Shown here: piece by piece, positions 58,228 through 64,000 of the stretch
How positions within the stretch are numbered: the stretch's first letter is position 1
Layout of the letters: each line of letters opens with the position of its first letter
Origin: JAOTZA01 sp965224065
GTDB taxonomy: Bacteria > Acidobacteriota > Thermoanaerobaculia > Multivoradales > JAHEKO01
Direction of reading: 5' to 3'
Length of the DNA: 64,000 nt
Assembly: GCA_965224065.1 (NCBI GenBank)
Contig: CBDCYF010000005.1
Location: 1,178,001-1,242,000 of the forward strand
Notes under the pieces: model-generated
Seen by the model: only the letters and a program-made list of their open reading frames with translations
Databases searched by the model: none
Told to the model about the DNA's origin: nothing
Made by a program: the position numbers and the translations under genes

Positions 58228-58620
58228 CTAGCGCGGTTCGAGCGGCTTGCCGGCGCGGATCTCACCGGCACGCTTGTCCATCGGCTCGAGCTTGATGTCA
58301 CTCTGCATGGGGCTCTTCGGGCGGATAAATCCCGACAGCAGGACCGATAGCACGGCGATGACCGCGAGAATCAGCGCGGCCGCTCTCATCGCCTGGCCTT
58401 CCGGGCCGGGAAAGGAGCCGGAAAGCTGGAAGGCCATCACCGCCAGGATTCCCAGCGCCACAGTGACAAACATCATGCGCCGCCGCAACCGGCTGGCTTG
58501 CGGGGTCTTTTTCGCCGCGCGCGCCTTTTTCCGGTTGGCGATCCTCAGCAGGGCGCTCGCCAGCCAGATCGCCACCAGGGCGATCGGAACAATGTTGTCG
58601 AGAAGGTCTGCCCAGCTCAC
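58228..58620 (-). CDS. Small membrane protein, function unknown
   Basis: A 130-residue protein starting at GTG. Helix 1 is at about residues 9-27 (IVPIALVAIWLASALLRIA). A basic cytoplasmic loop rich in Lys and Arg (NRKKARAAKKTPQASRLRRR) follows. Helices 2 and 3 are at about 50-66 and 79-98. The C-terminal tail is charged (LEPMDKRAGEIRAG). No known family is recognised. A TAGCCT box lies six bases upstream of the GTG. Confidence 0.65.
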   Translation of the reverse strand: MSWADLLDNIVPIALVAIWLASALLRIANRKKARAAKKTPQASRLRRRMMFVTVALGILAVMAFQLSGSFPGPEGQAMRAAALILAVIAVLSVLLSGFIRPKSPMQSDIKLEPMDKRAGEIRAGKPLEPR

Positions 58621-58626
58621 GAAGTC

Positions 58627-58632
58627 AGGCTA
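58627..58632 (-). promoter_or_regulatory. Leaderless-type -10 box of the small membrane protein gene
   Basis: TAGCCT on the minus strand, six bases, then GTG 58620; no ribosome site. Confidence 0.4.
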
Positions 58633-58703
58633 TCGCGCCGGTAGGCCATGAGTCCACGCCCGGGGTCTCCCGTTGTCCTTGGGGCAAGTGCCGCCGGGAG
58701 CGC

Positions 58704-60059
58704 TCAGTCGATATAGCCCAGCGCCCGCAGCGCGGCGATGTCGTCTTCACTCAACGAAGGCGGAGGCAGCTCGTCGGCAGCCGCCAGGCTGACCCGCACG
58801 ACCCCGAGCCAGTCGTCCAGCTCGCTCGACATCACCGACTCGAGCGACGTCAGGCTGGCCTTCTCGGCCGGGTCGGCATCCAGATCGAACACGCGGCGGC
58901 GGCCGTTGGTCACCCGGAAGATCTCCTTTTCCCGATTCGCAAAACGGGCGACCTCCAGGAGCCCGCGCCGCCGCAGGCGCTCGATGCCCTCCTTTGGCTG
59001 AACCGAGGCACGGTGCGCCTGATGCCAGGTGACCCGGTCCATGGGCTGGGGCTGCCTGCCGTCGAGCACGGCGGTCCAGTCGAGACCCTCGAAGTGCGGT
59101 GGGTTGTCGAAGCCGAGCAGACCGAGAGTCGTCGGCGCCAGATCGAGCAGCGACGCCGGCGCGTCGATCACAGTGCCCGGCTCGATCCGTCCCGGCCACA
59201 CAAACCCCATGGGTACACGCAGCGTCACGTCGTAGAGGTGCCGGCCGTGGCCCCAGTAGCCGTGCTCGCCCAGGCTCTCGCCGTGGTCGGCGGCAAAGAT
59301 GACCAGGGTGTCCTCGGACGCCACCCGCGAGTAGACCTCGTCCAGCATCCGGCCGATCCGTTCGTCGACATAGGCGATCTCGGTGTCGTAGCGGTTTTTG
59401 GGTGAGAAGACTCCCGCTCCCTTCTTGATCCCGAGCTTGCGGGAGTACTCGCCACGCAACTGATACGGCGCGTGCGGCTCGACATAGTGCACCCACAGGA
59501 GAAACGGTCGCCCGGGATCTTCTTCGAGGTGCCCGTCGAGCCATTCGAGGGCCTCGGCGTTCAGATCCTCCGCGGTCGCTTCGCGCTTGGCGAGCCCAAA
59601 CCAGCGCGCACGGTTGAGAATCGCCGAGTAGCTGTCGAAGTGCTCGTCCAGCCCCGAAAGATCGGGCTTCAAGGTCCAGTTGCCGACCACCGCCGCGGTG
59701 CGATACCCCCGGCGCTCCATGAGGTTTGAAAACGAGACCAGCTTGGCACGCACCCGGAGCCCGTTGCGGGTCGAGCCGTGATCGTGGGGATAGAGCGAGG
59801 TCATGACCGAGGCCATCGCGGGCGCGGTCAGGGGGGCCGGCGTACGCGCTTCGGCGAACCGCACCCCGCGCTCGAGCAGGGCGTCGATCTCCGGGGTCGT
59901 CGGGCGGTGGTGCCCGTAACTCGTCATCCGATCGGTGCGCAGCGTATCGACCGAGATCAGCAAGACGTTGGGCCGCTCGGCCGATGCCGCGGGGCTTGCC
60001 GACACCGTCCAAAGCAACAGGGCTGCGCAAGCGATCGTGGGTCGGCGGACGGTCCTCAT
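58704..60059 (-). CDS. Sulfatase-like hydrolase of the alkaline phosphatase superfamily, secreted
   Basis: A 451-residue protein starting at ATG 60059, with a signal peptide ending SASPAASAE. Metal ligands are NVLLISVDTLRTDRM at the start, and IFAADHGESLGEHGYWGHG later. The usual formylglycine motif C/S-x-P-x-R is replaced by APLTAPAMASVMTS, so the nucleophile is probably a threonine rather than formylglycine. This is known in other phosphatase-superfamily hydrolases. It may cleave a phosphate or phosphonate ester, not necessarily a sulfate. It is divergent from the LPG-synthase-like gene. Confidence 0.82.
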   Translation of the reverse strand: MRTVRRPTIACAALLLWTVSASPAASAERPNVLLISVDTLRTDRMTSYGHHRPTTPEIDALLERGVRFAEARTPAPLTAPAMASVMTSLYPHDHGSTRNGLRVRAKLVSFSNLMERRGYRTAAVVGNWTLKPDLSGLDEHFDSYSAILNRARWFGLAKREATAEDLNAEALEWLDGHLEEDPGRPFLLWVHYVEPHAPYQLRGEYSRKLGIKKGAGVFSPKNRYDTEIAYVDERIGRMLDEVYSRVASEDTLVIFAADHGESLGEHGYWGHGRHLYDVTLRVPMGFVWPGRIEPGTVIDAPASLLDLAPTTLGLLGFDNPPHFEGLDWTAVLDGRQPQPMDRVTWHQAHRASVQPKEGIERLRRRGLLEVARFANREKEIFRVTNGRRRVFDLDADPAEKASLTSLESVMSSELDDWLGVVRVSLAAADELPPPSLSEDDIAALRALGYID

Positions 60060-60138
60060 GGCGGCAGCAGAATTTACCAGACACGATAAGGTAACGCCCG
60101 TTTTCGCCGCCGCCACCTCGCGAGCCCTCGAGATTTTC

Positions 60139-61221
60139 TTGCCCGAAACCACGCCGACTCCGCAGTCGCCCGGGGAGAATGGCGCCGACGCGGAGCCGGC
60201 CGAGCACCGGTCTTCGCCCCTCTGGTCGCTGGTCGGAACGCTCGCCCGAATCGGGCTGCTGGCGCTGGCGATCTACCTGGTGGCGCGTCTTGTCTCCTCG
60301 GTCAGTTGGTCCGACCTGCAGGACCGGCTGGCCACGGCGTCCATCCCCCTCCTGGCCGCCGCGCTGTTGTTGCTCCTGGCCAGATTTGCCATCTGGCAAC
60401 AACGGTGGTCGTTGGCGCTGGCGAAGATCGGCGAGACACGTGCCCTCGGGAAGCGCTTCGCGGCCTTGACCGCGTCGATTCTCATCAACCACATCACTCC
60501 CACCGTGCGCGTCCTCGGCGGGATTGTGCGGGCCCGGCATCTGGCGCCACGGCGACGGTACGGATTCGCCCGGGTCTATGGGACGGTGCTTTTCGACCAG
60601 CTCGTGCACCACGCGGTCTCGGGGATCTTCACCTGGGTGGCGCTGATCGGCTTCACCTGGCACCTGGGCCGCAAGGGGCTGAGCCTGGCGACATTGGCCG
60701 CGGTGCCGATCCTTGTCGGGTACCTCCTCCGGCGGGGGCCCCGCGGCAGCCGGAGCCCCCAAAGACGGCTGGCCGGCGCGCTCACCCGGCGTATCCGGCA
60801 GCGTTCGCAACGCTTTGACCTGTTCCTTGACCGTGGCCGTGAGACGGTAGCCGTTCTCACCGGTCTGCTGAAAGAGAAGCCACTCATCCTCGCCGGCGCC
60901 TTGTGGACCGCAATTTTTTTCGGCCTCAACTTCGGCGCCCAGGCACTGCTGTTCGAGGCGATCGGCGCGGCGGCACCACTGGCCGCGGTCTTTGCCGTCG
61001 TGGCGTTGGGCAGCGTAGCCGGCGCCCTCGCCGGAACCCCGGGCGGTATCGGCTCGACCGAAGCGGCGATGATCGCCGGCTACTCCGCCCTCGGGATCGA
61101 AAGTGCCGACGCGGTCACCGCAGTTCTCGCGTTTCGAGGCTTTCACTATCTGTCGGTGGTCTCGACCGGGGCGCCTTCTCTGCTCTGGCTGTCCGCAAGA
61201 CGGCCGGACCGGAGCGAATAG
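60139..61221 (+). CDS. Lysylphosphatidylglycerol synthase-like membrane protein
   Basis: A membrane protein of about 360 residues. I prefer TTG 60139. The alternative ATG 60058 overlaps the divergent sulfatase-like start codon on the other strand, and the codons between have AT-rich third positions unlike the gene. There are six to eight helices with family marks: ASILINHITPTVRVLGGIVR, RVYGTVLFDQLVHHAVSGI and the C-terminal GSVAGALAGTPGGIGSTEAA. The family (LPG_synthase_TM/UPF0104) includes flippase domains of MprF and many transporters of unknown substrate. No soluble GNAT-like domain is attached, so lipid lysylation cannot be claimed. Confidence 0.78.
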   Translation: MPETTPTPQSPGENGADAEPAEHRSSPLWSLVGTLARIGLLALAIYLVARLVSSVSWSDLQDRLATASIPLLAAALLLLLARFAIWQQRWSLALAKIGETRALGKRFAALTASILINHITPTVRVLGGIVRARHLAPRRRYGFARVYGTVLFDQLVHHAVSGIFTWVALIGFTWHLGRKGLSLATLAAVPILVGYLLRRGPRGSRSPQRRLAGALTRRIRQRSQRFDLFLDRGRETVAVLTGLLKEKPLILAGALWTAIFFGLNFGAQALLFEAIGAAAPLAAVFAVVALGSVAGALAGTPGGIGSTEAAMIAGYSALGIESADAVTAVLAFRGFHYLSVVSTGAPSLLWLSARRPDRSE

Positions 61222-61228
61222 TGGCACC

Positions 61229-61234
61229 TATAAT
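61229..61234 (+). promoter_or_regulatory. Consensus -10 box of the 5'-nucleotidase gene, leaderless type
   Basis: A perfect TATAAT, seven bases, then ATG 61242. No ribosome site. It overlaps the end of the LPG-synthase-like gene region. Confidence 0.55.
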
Positions 61235-61241
61235 CACCGGA

Positions 61242-63059
61242 ATGCGACGAACATATCGACGGTCCATTGCGAGCTGGGCCTCCGCCGCCGGCTTGGTCGT
61301 TGCGACGCTGACACTGTCGGGATGCGCTTCGGTGTCTTCCGGCAAGTCGTCCGAGACGGTCGGAGGCGAGCCGCGAAGGGTCCCGACCAAACCGGTCATC
61401 ACCGAGCCCGAGCGATCGGAGCCGGCGGGCGAAAAGCCCGGCCCGGCGTTGGGCTCCGCGGACGCCGGTCGGGAAGGAGCACGCCGTTTCACGGTTCTGG
61501 CGATCAACGATACCTACCGCATCGGGGGTATCGACGGGGGTACCCGCGGCGGCTTTGCGCGTGTTCGTACGCTTCGCCGCCAGTTGGAAGAGACCGGCGA
61601 GCCGGTTCTCGTGGTGCACGCCGGCGACTTCTTGTTTCCCTCGCTGCTGTCGCGCAAGTTCGACGGCGCCCAGATCGTCGACGTGATGAGCCACCTCGAT
61701 GGCGACGGCTCGGCCTTTGATCCGAGGATGTTCGTCGTTTTCGGCAACCACGAGTTCGACAAGTCGGCGCTCCGCCACGCCCCGATGCTCGAACGACGTA
61801 TCGAGCAGTCGGGCTTCCGCTGGCTGGGCACCAACGTGCTCTTTGGCAAGGATGAGTCCGGCGCTCCCCTGGTGGCGGCGGCCAATCTCGTCGATACCCA
61901 CCTGCTGACGCTGGGCGGCATCCGTGTCGGTCTCTATGGGATGACCACCCCGTCCAGGACCGCCGCATACATCGAGGAGATCCGCGACCCCATCGAGTCC
62001 ACCCGCCGGGCGGTGGAGGGCTTGCGCTCACGCGGCGCCGAGGTGGTGATCGGCGTCACCCACCTGCTGCTCGACAAGGACATAGAGGTTCTGCGCCGGT
62101 TGGGGGACGCCGGGCCCGATCTGGTCTTCGGCGGTCACGAGCACGAGGCGGAACAGGTCGAGGTCAACGGACGGTGGATCCTGAAGGCCGACTCCGAGTC
62201 GGTTACCGCCACGGTGGCGACGATCCGACTCCCGGCCGCCGGTCCACACGGCGGCGCCGGCCCCCGGGTCGAATATCGCTACGAAGTGCTCGGCCCCGAA
62301 GGGCCCGAGCCCGACCCCGGGCTGCTCGAGCGGGTCGCGGCATGGAACGAGGCCTACAACCTGATCCTCTGCACCGTCGAGTTGGCGCTCGACTGGGGCT
62401 GTCTGGAGCAGCAGCTCGGCACGACCCAAACAGAGCTGGTGGCCGAGGAGCTCGCCATCCGCCGGTTCGAGACCTCATTTGGCAACTGGGTGGCCGACCA
62501 GGCTCTGGCCCATTTTGCCGACCAGGGCGCCCAGGTCGCGTTTCTCAACTCGGGATCCCTGCGGCTCAACCAGAACCTCGCCGCCGGCAGCGCCATCACT
62601 CGGCGACACCTGGAAGAGCTGTTCGCCTATCCCGCCGATCTCCGCTTGCTCGAGATCGACGGCGCCACCCTGGAACAAGTGGTGGCGCACTCGATCAGCG
62701 ACTGGAACGGCAACGGCTGGTTTCTGCAGGTCGCCGGCCTGGCGTTCCGGCACCATCCGGAGACCCGGTCGGCCACCGACCTGACGCTGCTCACGCCCGA
62801 CGGCCCACAGCCGGTGGCGCGCGATGACTTCATCCGGGTAGTGACGACGGATTTTCTGGTAGAGCCCGCCGGTGGCCAGGACGGCTTCACCATGCTCAAC
62901 CGGAGTCAGCAGCGCGCCGAGGGCTCCGATCTCAAGGACATCGTGGTCCGATCTCTGCAGCGCGCGGGCCGGGAGGGAATTGCCCCGGTGGTCGAAGGGC
63001 GCATTTGCAATCCCCAGCGCCCCGGCCCTTGCCTGGTTCCCAAAAAGGGACTGCCTTAA
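61242..63059 (+). CDS. 5'-nucleotidase (UshA-like) lipoprotein
   Basis: A 605-residue protein. The signal peptide ends in a lipobox, LTLSGCAS, with the acylated Cys at about residue 27. A Pro/Glu-rich linker follows. The metallophosphatase domain has LAINDTYRIGG, VVHAGDFLFPSL, VVFGNHEFDKSALRH, VIGVTHLLLDKD and VFGGHEHEAE, the full set of metal ligands. The C-terminal substrate domain has ETSFGNWVADQALAHF and AFLNSGSLRLNQNL. It should hydrolyse nucleotides at the cell surface, yielding nucleosides that the Tsx-like channel and purine permeases could use. The final KKGLP is encoded by a duplicated short word at 63043 and 63058. Confidence 0.9.
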   Translation: MRRTYRRSIASWASAAGLVVATLTLSGCASVSSGKSSETVGGEPRRVPTKPVITEPERSEPAGEKPGPALGSADAGREGARRFTVLAINDTYRIGGIDGGTRGGFARVRTLRRQLEETGEPVLVVHAGDFLFPSLLSRKFDGAQIVDVMSHLDGDGSAFDPRMFVVFGNHEFDKSALRHAPMLERRIEQSGFRWLGTNVLFGKDESGAPLVAAANLVDTHLLTLGGIRVGLYGMTTPSRTAAYIEEIRDPIESTRRAVEGLRSRGAEVVIGVTHLLLDKDIEVLRRLGDAGPDLVFGGHEHEAEQVEVNGRWILKADSESVTATVATIRLPAAGPHGGAGPRVEYRYEVLGPEGPEPDPGLLERVAAWNEAYNLILCTVELALDWGCLEQQLGTTQTELVAEELAIRRFETSFGNWVADQALAHFADQGAQVAFLNSGSLRLNQNLAAGSAITRRHLEELFAYPADLRLLEIDGATLEQVVAHSISDWNGNGWFLQVAGLAFRHHPETRSATDLTLLTPDGPQPVARDDFIRVVTTDFLVEPAGGQDGFTMLNRSQQRAEGSDLKDIVVRSLQRAGREGIAPVVEGRICNPQRPGPCLVPKKGLP

Positions 63060-63080
63060 AAAGGGGACCGCCCACGATTT

Positions 63081-63758
63081 TTAAGGAACTGTCGCAGGCT
63101 TGCCGTTGTCGGTGGGGCCGAGCCCGAGCAGAAAGGGAACCGCCCGCCGCGCCCAGGCTTCGGGCCGGGGATGGGCGTCGGCGGCCGCGCCCCAGGCGCT
63201 CTGCAGCATGTCGGTGTTGATGACCCCCGGGTTGAGCGCCACCGCCGCCATGCCCTCGGGCAGCTCCTGAGCCAGAGCCGCGGTCATCCCCTCGATCGCC
63301 CACTTGGTGGCGCAATAGGGCGCGACTTGGGGTGAGGTCGACCGCCCCCATCCCGAGCTGAAGTTGACGATCACCCCGCTCTTCCGCTCGATCATCGCGG
63401 GCAGAAAGGCCTTGGAAACCCGAAACACACCCTTGATGTTGACATCGACCATGCGGGAAAACTCGTCGATGTCCACCTCCCAGAGCTCGGCGGGCCGGTT
63501 GATGAGCGCTGCGTTGTTGACCAGTAGATCCGGCGCGCCCAGCTCGGTGAGCGTCTGTTTCGCCCACGGCTCGACCTCGTCCGACGTCACGTCGACGACG
63601 TCAAACCGATGCGGACCGCCCAGCTCGGCGGCGAGCTCGGTGAGGCCTGCTCGATCGCGCCCGCAACCGGCGACGATGTGACCGGCGGCGGCAAAGCCGC
63701 GCGCCATCGCGCGGCCGAGACCGCGGGTGGCTCCGGTAATGACGACCCGCCGGCTCAC
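63081..63758 (-). CDS. Short-chain dehydrogenase/reductase
   Basis: A 225-residue classical SDR starting at GTG. Cofactor motif TGATRGLGRAMA, then LLVNNAALIN, the catalytic Ser in NFSSGWG and Tyr/Lys in APYCATKWAIEG. The C-terminal MAAVALNPGVINTDM completes it. It is an NAD(P)-dependent oxidoreductase; the cofactor preference is suggested as NADPH by the basic residue after TGAT. The substrate is unknown. It lies nine bases after a TPM/YgcG-like gene on the same strand. Confidence 0.88.
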   Translation of the reverse strand: MSRRVVITGATRGLGRAMARGFAAAGHIVAGCGRDRAGLTELAAELGGPHRFDVVDVTSDEVEPWAKQTLTELGAPDLLVNNAALINRPAELWEVDIDEFSRMVDVNIKGVFRVSKAFLPAMIERKSGVIVNFSSGWGRSTSPQVAPYCATKWAIEGMTAALAQELPEGMAAVALNPGVINTDMLQSAWGAAADAHPRPEAWARRAVPFLLGLGPTDNGKPATVP

Positions 63759-63767
63759 CTGGTCCAG

Positions 63768-64000
63768 TTACCAGCTCCCCGAGGCGCCGCCACCGCCAAA
63801 GCTGCCGCCGCCCCCCGAGAACCCCCCCGAAAAACCGCCGCCGGAGAACCCGCCACCGCCCGAAGTCCAGCCGCCAAAGCCCGGCCGCGACTCCATCCAG
63901 CGCTTGCCGGCGGCGGTCCGGCCAAGCCAGATCTTGAATAACGGAAAGAGAACGATCCAGGCGATCAGGCAGACGATACCGGCCTTGGGATGGAGGATCG
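63768..64000 (-). CDS. TPM/YgcG-like protein, C-terminal part only
   Basis: A 3' fragment on the minus strand, entering from the right window edge. It shows one hydrophobic helix (AGIVCLIAWIVLFPLFKIWL) and then the typical glycine-rich end: GGGGFSGGGFSGGFSGGGGS, then FGGGGASGSW and the stop. Such tails are characteristic of TPM-domain (YgcG) proteins, whose N-terminal phosphatase-like domain lies outside the window. The stop is nine bases upstream of the dehydrogenase start, so they are likely co-transcribed. Confidence 0.7.
   Translation of the reverse strand, partial: ILHPKAGIVCLIAWIVLFPLFKIWLGRTAAGKRWMESRPGFGGWTSGGGGFSGGGFSGGFSGGGGSFGGGGASGSW

Noticed and set aside
58747..61227. An 826-codon minus-strand frame over the sulfatase-like and LPG-synthase-like genes
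   Set aside because: It crosses two well-supported genes on opposite strands and is a frame shadow of the sulfatase-like gene.

Overview
This is a high-GC, almost completely coding bacterial window. The host looks Gram-negative: it has a Tsx-like outer-membrane channel, an RND-style membrane-fusion protein and a class GN sortase pair. Receptor-like Ser/Thr kinases, PIN and nucleotidyltransferase modules, ECF42 with its DGPF partner, and GC-rich dispersed hairpins make an Acidobacteriota-type host plausible. That is an inference from gene content only. No rRNA, tRNA, CRISPR array or phage genes were seen.

Left part (1-22 kb). It opens with the 3' end of a family 20 glycoside hydrolase, a small secreted protein and a truncated DUF4331 gene. 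A four-gene ABC exporter operon (membrane fusion protein, ATPase, two permeases) follows on the minus strand. Next come a membrane protein interrupted by a dispersed repeat, a PA14-glycosyltransferase fusion and a carbamate kinase. After these are a MarR regulator with a divergent secreted protein and clear operators, an extensin-like protein with a VapBC module, and a class GN sortase with its VIT/VWA substrate. A ChvI/ChvG-like two-component pair and an AbrB / PIN-fusion / nucleotidyltransferase module complete this part.

Centre (22-47.6 kb): purine catabolism. A minus-strand run of eight closely spaced genes starts at 36243 and ends at 22244. It encodes an AzgA-type purine permease, an SLC13-type carrier with four RCK_C domains, XdhA (2Fe-2S + FAD), XdhB (molybdopterin), guanine deaminase, a membrane Ser/Thr kinase, an NCS2 permease and a Tsx-like outer-membrane channel. 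Divergent from it are a YgfK-like protein without its usual NADPH domain and a YgeW-like carbamoyltransferase. Further on lie a YgeY-like M20 hydrolase and a selenium-dependent-type xanthine dehydrogenase. With the carbamate kinase at 11 kb these resemble parts of the E. coli yge-yqe-ygf purine cluster. They suggest import of purines, oxidation and deamination of the ring, and ATP recovery through carbamoyl phosphate. No ygeX-, hyuA- or yqeB/yqeC-like genes are in the window. An ECF42 sigma operon, a VapBC module and a second nucleotidyltransferase pair are interspersed.

Right part (47.7-64 kb). A secreted DinB-like protein, an AddB-AddA helicase-nuclease operon, a tandem hairpin repeat array, a sulfotransferase with a DSD1-type PLP enzyme, a small membrane protein, a Thr-type alkaline-phosphatase-superfamily hydrolase, an LPG-synthase-like membrane protein, a 5'-nucleotidase lipoprotein, a short-chain dehydrogenase and the C-terminus of a TPM/YgcG-like protein.

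A recurrent architectural feature is a TANNNT box 6-7 bases upstream of a start codon that has no Shine-Dalgarno sequence. This points to widespread leaderless transcription in this genome.
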